From Paenibacillus polymyxa (lineage in GTDB: Bacteria; Bacillota; Bacilli; Paenibacillales; Paenibacillaceae): a DNA stretch of 64,000 bases. A program made the translations under genes and the position numbers. Under the pieces are notes generated by a model. The model worked only from the letters and a program-made list of their open reading frames with translations. It ran no database searches and had not been told where the DNA came from. Location of the stretch: contig NZ_JAGGNR010000039.1 in assembly GCF_018614975.1 (NCBI RefSeq), forward strand, positions 1 through 64,000. Reading direction: 5' to 3'. Positions 1 to 8,483 of this stretch are shown here, piece by piece (the first letter of the stretch is position 1; every line of letters begins with the position of its first letter).

Positions 1-12
1 TTATAACAAGAA

Positions 13-70
13 AGATACCTTAGCACGTCATCCGGGCTAAGGTATCTCAATGAACTAATTTTTGTTTTTT
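13..70 (+). terminator. hairpin, possible terminator
   Basis: A 12-bp perfect inverted repeat (13-24 and 36-47, AGATACCTTAGC and its complement) is followed after about 10 bases by a T-rich run at 58-70. The gap before the T-run makes it a weaker terminator than usual. It would end a gene lying left of the window. Confidence 0.45.
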
Positions 71-167
71 TAACTGTCTACTTTACAGGGAGCGGTTCAC
101 TACGATAGCCGGGAGTGCTCTTTTTATATAATTTAGCTCTATAAACGGCCATTAATCCAAATTCACC

Positions 168-196
168 TTGTAATTTTACTTACCGGTAAATATAAT
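168..196 (+). promoter_or_regulatory. sigma-A promoter with a palindromic operator in the spacer
   Basis: TTGTAA at 168-173 and a perfect TATAAT at 191-196 are separated by 17 bases. The spacer contains the perfect 10-bp palindrome TTACCGGTAA (180-189). Its position between the two boxes suggests a repressor site, and its shape resembles LacI-family half-sites. The regulator is unknown. Confidence 0.6.
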
Positions 197-231
197 TTAT
201 TAGAATTGACCAATAAGGGTGGTGAAGCAGC

Positions 232-909
232 TTGGATGTATGGATATACTCCGTACTTACTCTTGTTTATTTGATACTTGTTGTGCGGATGGCCGTCGAT
301 TTAACCCAGAGAAAGCAATGGCTCGCGTATTCCAGTTTTCAGCTATTCGTAGCGTTCAGCTTGGCATATGATAATGTAATTATTGCTGTAGGTAAGTTGA
401 TAGGGGATGGGGAGGTGTTAATGGTTCTCAGTAGCCTTCGATTTTGGCTACATGCCTTTGCTACCCCTACCCTTATTCTAGTTGGCTACCATATCTTGCG
501 CAGCTCAGGTGCCAAGGTTGCAAATAGAAGTATAACGAGTGTGGTAGCATGGCTGATAACTTTAGGTTTGGTTATCTACCAGATTGTAGGCTTTACTATA
601 TCCGAGGTTAAAAATCTTAAGGTTATAGAAGAGTATGGAGTACTGAGATATATGGCAGAAGGTCATGGAGGTCCGCCGATGATGGTTATCGTCGTGGGGA
701 TTGTACTCTTATTGGTTAGCCTGATCGTTCTTTTCAAACATAAATGGGTATGGCTGTTTGTTGGGACTGCATTATTGTTTGTAGGGCAGTTAATCTCCCT
801 GCCAGTGGAAACCGGAACTTTAACCAATGTGTATGAGCTGATCCTCATCCTCTCAATTTGGAGAACGACTACATTTTTGAGGGATTCAACAGATCATCGC
901 CGTCCTTAA
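232..909 (+). CDS. hypothetical polytopic membrane protein
   Basis: This 225-aa protein is not recognised. It is dominated by about six hydrophobic segments: residues 3-23, 37-53, 63-85, 103-123, 150-167 and 172-190. Short basic or His-containing loops lie between them, including a HGG stretch near residue 144. The TTG at 232 is chosen because a GGGTGGTGAAG ribosome binding site lies 5-12 bases upstream and no in-frame ATG is near. It is a single-gene unit with its own promoter at 168-196, and it converges with the LacI gene. No catalytic motif is visible. Confidence 0.6.
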   Translation: MDVWIYSVLTLVYLILVVRMAVDLTQRKQWLAYSSFQLFVAFSLAYDNVIIAVGKLIGDGEVLMVLSSLRFWLHAFATPTLILVGYHILRSSGAKVANRSITSVVAWLITLGLVIYQIVGFTISEVKNLKVIEEYGVLRYMAEGHGGPPMMVIVVGIVLLLVSLIVLFKHKWVWLFVGTALLFVGQLISLPVETGTLTNVYELILILSIWRTTTFLRDSTDHRRP

Positions 910-928
910 GCCCCCATGCATCAGAAAA

Positions 929-970
929 GACTGGCCAGTAAGATACAGGCCAGTCATCTGTGTTTGTTTA
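929..970. terminator. bidirectional terminator between convergent genes
   Basis: GACTGGCC (929-936) pairs with GGCCAGTC (948-955). A T-rich tail follows on the plus strand, and on the minus strand the stem is followed by TTTTCTG. It can serve both the 232-909 gene and the LacI gene. Confidence 0.65.
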
Positions 971-984
971 TTTCATTTTTTTAT

Positions 985-2016
985 TCAAATATCCTTAGTA
1001 TCTGATGAGGCAGACACAGTACTCACCGAGTCACGATAGATGATGTTGCCTTTCACGTGTACACGGCCGAAACTGCGGTTTGGGTTATCGATCTTTTTGA
1101 GCATGGACTGGACTGCCGTGCGCGCCATCTGTTCCACATCCACTTCGACGGTTGTCAGCTTGGGATCGGAGAGCGTGGCATAGATATCATTATCAAAACC
1201 AACAACAGAGCATTGGCCAGGCACCTGAATATCCATGGAAGTCAGTTTTTGAACCAGCAGATGAGCGACTTGATCACAGTTGCATACAAAGGCCGTTGGA
1301 AGTTGCTCTGGCAGATCGATCTCAATAAACGTACCCCGTTCATCCCGATCATTCAGAACCAGATCTGGGTTCATCGGCAAGCGATGTTCCAGCAAGGATT
1401 TGTAGTACCCGAGGAATCGATCCTGGATGCTGCTCGTGGAATACAGGTTCCCCACATAAGCAATGTTACGGTGGCCCTGCTGAACCAGAACGTTCGTTAG
1501 CTCATAGGCCGCGTAGAAGTTATCGGTAACGACGGAATCGATATCGGAATGTTCATCGTAGAAGTCGAGAAACATTTTGGGAACTTCCATCGATCGCACC
1601 AGTTCAATATACGCTTTGCTGATCTGTCCGAGCACGATGAAACCATCCACCTTGTTGTCGCTGTACAGCTTGGGCAGCGTTAATTCTTCCTCATCCTCGA
1701 CATTCAGAATGTGCAGAATGCCGTAGTAGCCCTGTTCCTCCAGATGTTTGGTGATGCGCTGGAACACGCGTACATAGAACGACTGCGTAGGCCCGGTAAA
1801 ACGCTCCGGAATAATTACGCCAATATTATGGGTTAAGCCTTCCTTCATCGAACGGGCAGCAGAATTATACCGATAGCCCATTTGGGCAGCAAGCACTTTA
1901 ATTTTTTCCTTTAATTCGCCACTCACGCCATCTTTATCATTCAATGCTTTGGAGACGGTCACACTGCTGACCCCGAGCCTGTCGGCGATATCCCGCATGG
2001 TGATATTGTTCTTCAG
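985..2016 (-). CDS. LacI-family transcriptional regulator of the mannan locus
   Basis: A LacI/GalR repressor of about 343 aa. The N-terminal helix-turn-helix reads MRDIADRLGVSSVTVSKALN. The PBP1-like ligand domain includes GVIIPERF and the C-terminal VVGFDNDIYATLSDPKLTTV signature. I chose the CTG at 2016 because a perfect AAGGAGG lies 8 bases upstream; ATG at 1998 is an alternative that would cut into the usual N-terminus. It follows the GH130 and epimerase genes on the same strand, so it is probably the local sugar-responsive repressor. Candidate operators are the palindromes at 4804-4817 and 4907-4919. The inducer is inferred, not seen. Confidence 0.88.
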   Translation of the reverse strand: MKNNITMRDIADRLGVSSVTVSKALNDKDGVSGELKEKIKVLAAQMGYRYNSAARSMKEGLTHNIGVIIPERFTGPTQSFYVRVFQRITKHLEEQGYYGILHILNVEDEEELTLPKLYSDNKVDGFIVLGQISKAYIELVRSMEVPKMFLDFYDEHSDIDSVVTDNFYAAYELTNVLVQQGHRNIAYVGNLYSTSSIQDRFLGYYKSLLEHRLPMNPDLVLNDRDERGTFIEIDLPEQLPTAFVCNCDQVAHLLVQKLTSMDIQVPGQCSVVGFDNDIYATLSDPKLTTVEVDVEQMARTAVQSMLKKIDNPNRSFGRVHVKGNIIYRDSVSTVSASSDTKDI

Positions 2017-2201
2017 TATGGTCGCCTCCTTCAAGCCGGTATAGGCACAATGTGCTGTCATTATGATGAGTGCTTTCCTCCAACATAATAACAATCCATA
2101 TCAGTATACATCGTTACCCACTTGGAATAAAGCCATTCTGGCTGTTGTTTCGCTAATTTTCAGCACATTGCAGGCTTCCCTGAGAGGACGCTCTACCGAT
2201 G

Positions 2202-3386
2202 TTACGTTAATTGTTTCTGTAAAAGCTTCTCATTCTGTTCAATCAGCTGACCCCGCTGGCTGGCACAGTCCAGGGAACGATATGGATCGGCCGGTGTATT
2301 AAACGTATAATCAACTAGTTTTTCCAGAGTCGTTGTTGCCACATGACAGCGGGTATCACTGGAAGCGTAATAGATAAAGACTTCTTCTTTCTCATTGACT
2401 ACAGCACCGTTGCAGAAAATAACATTGGATACATCGCCTACACGCTCGTCGTCATAAGGAGCAATGAAGTGGCCGCCCGGCTTGGCAATCACACGCGCCG
2501 GATCATTCAGATCCGTAGCGAAGGTGTATAACACGTAACGCAGGCCTGCCGCGGTGTTCCGAACCCCGTGAGCAATGTGAATCCAGCCACGATCCGTCTT
2601 GAGCGGAGCAGGGCCTTGACCGTTTTTGACTTCGTAGACCGTATGATATTGACGTTCGTCGATAACCGTCTCTTCATGAATGACCGGATTCAAGATATCC
2701 TCACACAGACCAAAGGCGATTCCACCGCCGCTGCCTGTGGAGATAAATCCGTCTTGTGGACGGGTGTAGAAGGCATACTTTCCATCCACAAATTCCGGGT
2801 GCAATACGACATTGCGCTGTTGAGGGGAATTCGTCGTGATGTTGGGCAACCGTTCCCAGCTTGTAAGATCCCGTGTCCGAACCAGTCCTGCCTGTGCAAC
2901 TGCGCTGGACGTATCCAATGCAGGAGCCTCCGGGTCTTTACGTTCCGAGCAATAGATGCCATAGATCCAGCCGTCTTCATGTTGAACAAGGCGCATATCA
3001 TACTGATTGGTTTCATCCGCATCGATATCTTCCCAGACTAATGGTTTACCCGTAAAACGAAACCCGTCAACTCCATTGTCACTCTCCGCGAGCGCAAAGA
3101 TCGATTTGCGGTCCAATCCTTCGGTACGAATGACCATGACGTATTTGCCATTGAAATAGATGGCTCCTGGATTCAGCGTCGCATTAATGCCCAGACGTTC
3201 CATGAAATGCGGGTTGGTCGTCTCATTCAGATCGAATCTCCAATGCAGCGGTACATGATGGCGAGTGATTACCGGATATTGGTACCGATCATATACTCCG
3301 TTGTAGAAGGAAGAATTGATCTCATTGGGGCGAGTAAGCAGCTGTTCCTGTTTCTCCAGTAACTCCTTGTATTTCGGGTGTATCAT
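2202..3386 (-). CDS. GH130 4-O-beta-D-mannosyl-D-glucose phosphorylase
   Basis: A cytoplasmic GH130 protein of 394 aa, the length usual for mannosylglucose phosphorylases. That family cleaves beta-1,4-mannosylglucose with phosphate to mannose-1-phosphate and glucose. The predicted proton donor is Asp130 in the NQYDMRLVQHEDGW segment, matching the catalytic Asp known from characterised members. The ICYSERKDP-like stretch (seen as GIYCSERKDPE) and R/K phosphate-pocket residues are also present. The ATG overlaps the stop of the epimerase gene by one base, so the two are translationally coupled. This pairing is the known mannobiose pathway: the epimerase makes the substrate of this enzyme. Assignment to the mannosylglucose subgroup rests on motifs and context. 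Confidence 0.87.
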   Translation of the reverse strand: MIHPKYKELLEKQEQLLTRPNEINSSFYNGVYDRYQYPVITRHHVPLHWRFDLNETTNPHFMERLGINATLNPGAIYFNGKYVMVIRTEGLDRKSIFALAESDNGVDGFRFTGKPLVWEDIDADETNQYDMRLVQHEDGWIYGIYCSERKDPEAPALDTSSAVAQAGLVRTRDLTSWERLPNITTNSPQQRNVVLHPEFVDGKYAFYTRPQDGFISTGSGGGIAFGLCEDILNPVIHEETVIDERQYHTVYEVKNGQGPAPLKTDRGWIHIAHGVRNTAAGLRYVLYTFATDLNDPARVIAKPGGHFIAPYDDERVGDVSNVIFCNGAVVNEKEEVFIYYASSDTRCHVATTTLEKLVDYTFNTPADPYRSLDCASQRGQLIEQNEKLLQKQLT

Positions 3387-4573
3387 TATGATCCCATCCT
3401 CTCGATTAATTCAATACAGAATCTGCTATTGTGATACGGGCATTTCCACGGTCCGGCAATTTCGCTCTGATCCGGCGTACCGTTCCCATCAACCGACCAG
3501 TACCATTCCCCACCAGTGCGCTGATCTATGATGTTTTCTTTTGTATAGGTCCACAGGTGATCCACTCTCTCCATAAACAAGGGATCACCTGTACGCTGAT
3601 ATGCGTTATAGAAGCCAACCATCGCCTCCGCCTGAACCCACCAAATGCGCTTATCATCGATATGTTCACCTTCTTGTTCATTGAGCAGGGAACCATCGGC
3701 ATTCACGGCTACATTGGAGATGTTATAGGCAATATCCGTGACCATCGCCGCATACTCCGGATGTTGTTCCATCCCCAGCACTTTCAGTGCTTCGTCAATC
3801 AGCCAGCTGGCTTCAATGTCATGTCCGAACGAGCGAAGGTCAATGATGGATTCCCACTGTTTGTTGAAAAATACCCCGAGAAACTTGGTGTCTTGGTCAT
3901 ACACACGTTCATACAAAATTCCGAGCAGACGTTCCAGCGCCGCCTTCACTTGTTGATCCGGCCACACTCGATAGAGCGTGGTGTAGGCCTCCAGCACATG
4001 GATATGCGTATTCATGGTGTAATCCGCAATAACCCCATTTTCGCTCAGCATCTCATTGGGTTGTTCCTTCCATGTGCGATCAAATTGTTCCTTGTACGCA
4101 GGTCGTTCGGCATCCAGACCTTTGTCCTCGATTAGTGCAAAAAGCGTTTTCGCAAGTTCCAATGCAGAAGCATCCCCAGTAGCACGATAGTACTCACTGA
4201 GTGAATACACGCCGAATGATTGCGTATACACATGTTTGCTCGTGTCCAGCGCTTCCCCTGTGTAATCTACCATCCAGTACATACCGCCATATTCGGTATC
4301 CATCACATGGTCAGCGAGGAAACGATAGGCGTGCTCCGCGTGATCTCGCCATCTTTGATTTCCGGTAACCCGATAGGCTGCTGCAAAAGACCATAGTTGC
4401 CGTGCCGTGGCGATCCCGCCTTTGGGTGCCTGTGGATTTACCTGAAGATCATTGCCAACCCAGCCGTAGAATCCACCGTGGGTTGTATCTTGAAGGTTGG
4501 ACCAGAAGGGTAAAATCTGCTTCTCCCAATGCGCCTTAATTTCAGATTGAAGTTCAGTTGTTTTTGTATTCAT
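3386..4573 (-). CDS. cellobiose 2-epimerase (AGE family)
   Basis: An N-acylglucosamine-2-epimerase family (alpha/alpha)6-barrel of about 395 aa. Visible features are the substrate loops GGFYGW and GGIATARQLW, and the conserved His residues in NTHIHVLEAY, RSFGHDIEASW and CPYHNSRFCIE. In cellobiose epimerases such His residues act as the general acid and base. The ATG at 4573 is preferred over one 18 bases upstream because GAAGGAG lies 10 bases before it. In this context it should convert beta-1,4-mannobiose to mannosylglucose for the downstream GH130 enzyme. It is the first gene of the minus-strand unit and diverges from the transporter operon. Confidence 0.87.
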   Translation of the reverse strand: MNTKTTELQSEIKAHWEKQILPFWSNLQDTTHGGFYGWVGNDLQVNPQAPKGGIATARQLWSFAAAYRVTGNQRWRDHAEHAYRFLADHVMDTEYGGMYWMVDYTGEALDTSKHVYTQSFGVYSLSEYYRATGDASALELAKTLFALIEDKGLDAERPAYKEQFDRTWKEQPNEMLSENGVIADYTMNTHIHVLEAYTTLYRVWPDQQVKAALERLLGILYERVYDQDTKFLGVFFNKQWESIIDLRSFGHDIEASWLIDEALKVLGMEQHPEYAAMVTDIAYNISNVAVNADGSLLNEQEGEHIDDKRIWWVQAEAMVGFYNAYQRTGDPLFMERVDHLWTYTKENIIDQRTGGEWYWSVDGNGTPDQSEIAGPWKCPYHNSRFCIELIERMGS

Positions 4574-4649
4574 AAGTGAGCGCTCCTTCAACGTGTTACA
4601 TAGATCTTAAAATATAAATGGACTAAAGAATATTTACACTGGCCACTCC

Positions 4650-4770
4650 GATGACAGAATAACCTTCCGATCGCTGTTATCCCCAGATTTTTTGATTCCT
4701 TGTCATAAGGAGAAAATCCGGGGATAAAGGCGAACGCTCCGCTTCTCCAGGTTCTTTCTGTCCTCTCCGT
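4650..4770 (+). repeat. palindromic intergenic repeat, copy A
   Basis: The element contains an internal hairpin: TTATCCCC (4677-4684) pairs with GGGGATAA (4720-4727), enclosing a smaller TCCTT/AAGGA stem. Its first half matches the complement of 8265-8420 almost base for base (GATGACAGAA, ACCTTCCGATCGC, ATCCCCAGATTTTTT). A diverged third copy lies at 15910-15990. It occupies much of the 410-bp gap between the epimerase and the binding-protein gene. Confidence 0.7.
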
Positions 4771-4803
4771 TTCGTGTAAATGTTTAATAAATTCATATAT
4801 TTA

Positions 4804-4817
4804 AGTTAACGGTAACT
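4804..4817. promoter_or_regulatory. LacI-type operator candidate
   Basis: AGTTAACGGTAACT is a near-perfect 14-bp palindrome with central CG, typical of LacI-family operators. It lies about 100 bp from the related palindrome at 4907, between the divergent epimerase and transporter genes. DNA looping between the two is possible. Confidence 0.5.
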
Positions 4818-4900
4818 TTATAAAATAATATTAGTGCTCTAAAAAACAGATGTCAACGAATTACCTCGCAATTTTTCTTGTTAGGTTCTAAATAAATGAA

Positions 4901-4929
4901 TTGACAGGTAAGCGTTACCATAATAGAAT
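4901..4929 (+). promoter_or_regulatory. promoter with operator in the spacer, mannan ABC operon
   Basis: A consensus TTGACA (4901-4906) and TAGAAT (4924-4929) are spaced by 17 bases. The palindrome GGTAAGCGTTACC fills 4907-4919. It also fits a CcpA cre consensus in 13 of 14 positions if extended to 4920, so local LacI repression and catabolite repression cannot be told apart by sequence. A further related half-palindrome, TTAACGATAA, lies at 4943-4952. Confidence 0.72.
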
Positions 4930-4983
4930 TCATTTTGTAACCTTAACGATAACCTAATTAACTTGAGAGAGGGGTCGAAACAA

Positions 4984-6297
4984 TTGAGGAAAAACAAAGG
5001 TTGGATGATGTTGCTGACGATGCTGCTCATCACTTCACTACTTGCTGCATGTTCATCCGGAGGTGGATCTTCGCAGGCAGGGGAGGAGATCAGTACAGAT
5101 CCGGCAGATATCAAAGGTGAAATAACCGTTCTGACGCAACGGACAGATATTGTGGATACCGTGTTCAAAGACTACGCTGCAGAGTTCAATAAGGAATACC
5201 CGGATGTCAAAGTGAACTTCCAGGCACTGGCCGACTATGAAGGTCAAGTGAAGATCCGTATGAGCACCAAGGATTATGGTGATGTGCTGATGATTCCGAC
5301 CAGTGTTCCGATCGCGGATATCCCGGACTTTTTTGAGCCGCTCGGCACTTACGATGAATTGAAAGACAAATACACGGCGATTGAGGAGCGTATGGTGAAT
5401 GGTCAGGTATATGGTATTCCTACCGTGATCACATTCTCCGGAATCATCTATAACAAACAGGTCTTCCAAGATGCAGGTATTACCGAGCTGCCAAAAACAC
5501 CGGAGCAATTCCAGGCAGCGCTTCAACTGGTCAAAGACAATACAGATGCCGTTCCGCTTTACACCAACTATGCATCCGGCTGGGCGTTGACGCAGTGGGA
5601 AGCAGACCTGCCAACGGTCGCAGGTAGCGTAGATTACGTGAACGTGGACCAACCCAATACCGATGAGAACTTTGTGCCTGGTCAGCCGCACTACGAACTA
5701 TATAAAGTGCTCTATGATGCAGCCAAGAACGGTTTAATCGAGAAAGATCCAACGACAACCGACTGGGAAAGCTCCAAAGCTGATCTTGCCAAAGGCAAAA
5801 TTGCCACAATGGCACTGGGCTCTTGGGCCATCACACAGATCCAAGGTATGACGGATACACCTGATGACATCGGATTCCTTCCTTTCCCAACCAATGCAAG
5901 CGAAGTGGTGGTACCACTCTCCGCTGACTATAACATCGGCATGAACGTCAACAGTGAGAACAAACCTGCTGCGAAAGCCTGGATTGACTGGTTCTTGGCG
6001 AAATCGAACTACGCAGTTGAACAAGGCGGCGGTATGGATGCAGACAAGAATGCTGAATTGCCACCGATTTTGGATCAATATAAAGATGTGAAATTCTCCA
6101 CGCTTACGCCCGCCAAAGAGGGCCAGGAAGGTCTGGTCGACAAGATCGATAACGAAGGTGAAATCGGCCTCTGGCAACCTGACTTCAAGAAACGCATTAT
6201 CGAAGCAGGTCTTGGTAACCGCAAGGAATCGTATGACGATATCATGAAAGATCTGAATGATAAGTGGGTAAAAGCCCGGGCAGAACTCACGAAATAA
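4984..6297 (+). CDS. sugar ABC transporter substrate-binding lipoprotein (CUT1)
   Basis: A family 1 extracellular solute-binding protein of 437 aa. Its lipoprotein signal has a basic RKNK start, a hydrophobic core and the lipobox LLAAC, followed by a Gly/Ser linker. The TTG at 4984 is preferred because AGAGAGGGG lies about 8 bases upstream; a TTG at 4963 would overlap that site. Internal features fit UgpB/MalE-type proteins, for example GVPTV-like GIPTVITFSGIIYNKQVF and the ALGSWAITQI segment. It is followed by two permeases and no ATPase gene, so a shared MsmX-type ATPase elsewhere probably energises it. Mannooligosaccharides are the likely cargo from context. Confidence 0.88.
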   Translation: MRKNKGWMMLLTMLLITSLLAACSSGGGSSQAGEEISTDPADIKGEITVLTQRTDIVDTVFKDYAAEFNKEYPDVKVNFQALADYEGQVKIRMSTKDYGDVLMIPTSVPIADIPDFFEPLGTYDELKDKYTAIEERMVNGQVYGIPTVITFSGIIYNKQVFQDAGITELPKTPEQFQAALQLVKDNTDAVPLYTNYASGWALTQWEADLPTVAGSVDYVNVDQPNTDENFVPGQPHYELYKVLYDAAKNGLIEKDPTTTDWESSKADLAKGKIATMALGSWAITQIQGMTDTPDDIGFLPFPTNASEVVVPLSADYNIGMNVNSENKPAAKAWIDWFLAKSNYAVEQGGGMDADKNAELPPILDQYKDVKFSTLTPAKEGQEGLVDKIDNEGEIGLWQPDFKKRIIEAGLGNRKESYDDIMKDLNDKWVKARAELTK

Positions 6298-6493
6298 TTG
6301 GATTAACGTAAGTGAATCAGGTGATGAATGGACTGCGGGGATATAGGAATCCATTTATGAATGGAGCATGGAGTATGTGGTATTTGAAAGCATGATCCCC
6401 ATGCTCTTCCCCCGGCAGTTGTTCCACGGGAATTCCATTGGACGGGAGACTTTTGATATATAGGCGGGTGAACCGCTTGGAGGTGTGGAGAGC

Positions 6494-7381
6494 ATGAAGT
6501 ACTTAAAACTTTCGAATTGGGGCTACTCAGCGCAACGCATATTTATTATCTGTGCCTTCTCGATTATTCCGCTGGCGTTGCTGTTTACATTTGCATACTT
6601 ACCAGTCATTAACATGTTCAAATACAGTTTCACCGATTGGAACGGATATAGCAAAAGGTTCGATTATGTTGGCTTTGAGAACTATACGCGCATATTCAGT
6701 GATCCCGAATACTTCAAAGTATTTATTGTCAGCTTGTATTACTTCGTGGCTACGTTCTTACAGATGGGATTGGCGCTTTACTTTGCCACGATTCTGAGTT
6801 TCAAAGTTCGAGGCAAAAACTTCTTCAAGGGCATACTGTTTTTCCCTTATTTGCTGAATGGGGTAGCCATCGGTTTTATCTTCCTCTTTTTCTTCAAACC
6901 AGACGGTACACTCGATATGCTCATGCATGCTGTAGGGCTGGGACAATATACGCAGCTCTGGCTCGGTAATCCGAATATTATCAACGTGTCACTCGCAGGT
7001 GCATCGGTATGGAGATACATGGGCTTCAACTTTATCATTTTCCTGGGTGCAATCTCCTCCATTCCGAAGGATGTATATGAAGCATCTGATATTGATGGCG
7101 CCAATCGCTGGCAGCAATTCCGCCACATCATCCTGCCAAGTATTACACGCATCCTGCAGCTCAACCTGATCTTGGCGATTAGCGGCGCAATTAGTGCGTT
7201 CGATATTCCATATATTATGACTGATGGTTCCAACGGCAGTATGACCTTTGTAATCCAAACGGTTCATTTGGCGTTTAAATATGGCAAGCTGGGACTGGCA
7301 TCCGCCATGGCTGTGGTGCTGCTCATGATTGTTATTCTCGTTACACTCGTTCAGCGCGTGACCATGAAAGGGGAGGAATGA
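6494..7381 (+). CDS. sugar ABC transporter permease (UgpA/MalF type)
   Basis: A membrane permease of about 295 aa with six hydrophobic helices. The EAA loop, ending near residue 210, reads DVYEASDIDGANRWQQFRHIILPS, split here as DVYEASDIDGANRW and QQFRHIILPS. The ATG at 6494 sits 8 bases after GGAGGTG. It lies about 200 bases downstream of the binding-protein gene; that gap contains short inverted repeats (GCATG/CATGC near 6390) but no convincing terminator. It pairs with the next permease. Confidence 0.88.
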   Translation: MKYLKLSNWGYSAQRIFIICAFSIIPLALLFTFAYLPVINMFKYSFTDWNGYSKRFDYVGFENYTRIFSDPEYFKVFIVSLYYFVATFLQMGLALYFATILSFKVRGKNFFKGILFFPYLLNGVAIGFIFLFFFKPDGTLDMLMHAVGLGQYTQLWLGNPNIINVSLAGASVWRYMGFNFIIFLGAISSIPKDVYEASDIDGANRWQQFRHIILPSITRILQLNLILAISGAISAFDIPYIMTDGSNGSMTFVIQTVHLAFKYGKLGLASAMAVVLLMIVILVTLVQRVTMKGEE

Positions 7382-7383
7382 TT

Positions 7384-8217
7384 GTGAACCAATTCAAGTA
7401 CACCCTTGCGAGCGTGGTTAAATATACTTCCCTTGTTCTTGCAGCGTTTATCGCACTGTTACCTATCGTGGTCATTCTGTTTGCATCTCTCAAAACCAAT
7501 GCGGAATACGCTACCAGCAGCCCGCTAACCCCGCCAGCCAACTGGCTGAACTTTGCGAACTATGCAAAGGCTTTTGTGGATGGCAACATGCTGGTCGGTT
7601 TCAAAAATACAATCATTATCCTGATCATCTCCATTATAGGTGCTACCTTGACCGGCTCCATGATCGCTTATGTGCTGGATCGGTTCAAATTCAAAGGCAA
7701 GAAAATCATGGTCGCGGCATTCCTGCTCGCTACGCTGATTCCAAGTGTTACAACGCAGGTCGCCACATTCCAGATCATCAACGCGCTCGATCTGTTCAAC
7801 ACACGCTGGGCGGCCATCGTGATGTACCTGGGTACAGATATCATCGCGGTTTATATTTTCCTGCAGTTCCTTGGCTCCATCTCAAGTGCACTGGATGAAT
7901 CCGCCATGCTGGATGGCGCTTCGTACTTCACAATCTACTGGAAAATCATTCTGCCACTGCTGAAACCGGCCATTGTAACAGTCATTATCGTGAAGGGTGT
8001 GAACATCTATAACGATTTCTACACACCGTTCCTGTACATGCCCAAGACCGATCTACAGGTCATATCCACCGCTTTGTTCAAATTCAAGGGACCGTTCGGA
8101 TCGCAGTGGGAAGTCATCAGCGCCGGCATCATGATCGCCATTATTCCAACCATGATTATCTTCCTGCTGTTACAGAAGTACATCTACAACGGCTTCGCGC
8201 AAGGCTCCGTTAAATAA
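7384..8217 (+). CDS. sugar ABC transporter permease (UgpE/MalG type)
   Basis: A permease of about 277 aa with six transmembrane helices and the EAA loop DESAMLDGASYFTIYWKIIL around residue 180. The C-terminus NGFAQGSVK is typical of MalG-type subunits. GTG at 7384 is chosen because GGGAGGA ends 7 bases before it; an ATG at 7378 would overlap the previous stop but sits only one base from that site. It completes the transmembrane part of the mannan importer. Confidence 0.87.
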   Translation: MNQFKYTLASVVKYTSLVLAAFIALLPIVVILFASLKTNAEYATSSPLTPPANWLNFANYAKAFVDGNMLVGFKNTIIILIISIIGATLTGSMIAYVLDRFKFKGKKIMVAAFLLATLIPSVTTQVATFQIINALDLFNTRWAAIVMYLGTDIIAVYIFLQFLGSISSALDESAMLDGASYFTIYWKIILPLLKPAIVTVIIVKGVNIYNDFYTPFLYMPKTDLQVISTALFKFKGPFGSQWEVISAGIMIAIIPTMIIFLLLQKYIYNGFAQGSVK

Positions 8218-8264
8218 AAAAACATAAGGCTATATGAAATGCATAAGAGAATGCACAGGAACAA

Positions 8265-8420
8265 AGAGGACAGAAAAAAGCTGGAGAAACGGAGGGGACG
8301 CTAAAAGCTTTCTGAAAGAAAGCTCGCTCCGTAAGCATAAGCTATAACCGGATTTTCCCCCTTCATAAGGGGATCAAAAAAATCTGGGGATAACGGCGAT
8401 CGGAAGGTTGTTCTGTCATC
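8265..8420 (-). repeat. palindromic intergenic repeat, copy B (inverted)
   Basis: This is copy A (4650-4770) in the opposite orientation. Reading the minus strand from 8420, about 70 bases match copy A closely, then B carries an extra segment of about 45 bases with its own hairpin (AAGCTTTCtgaaaGAAAGCT, 8306-8325). The two copies flank the binding-protein and permease genes as an inverted pair. Confidence 0.7.
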
Positions 8421-8483
8421 AAAGTGGTCTAGTGTAATTTTAGTATTCATTTCATAAAGCCTAACCGAAGGGAGAAATGAAAA

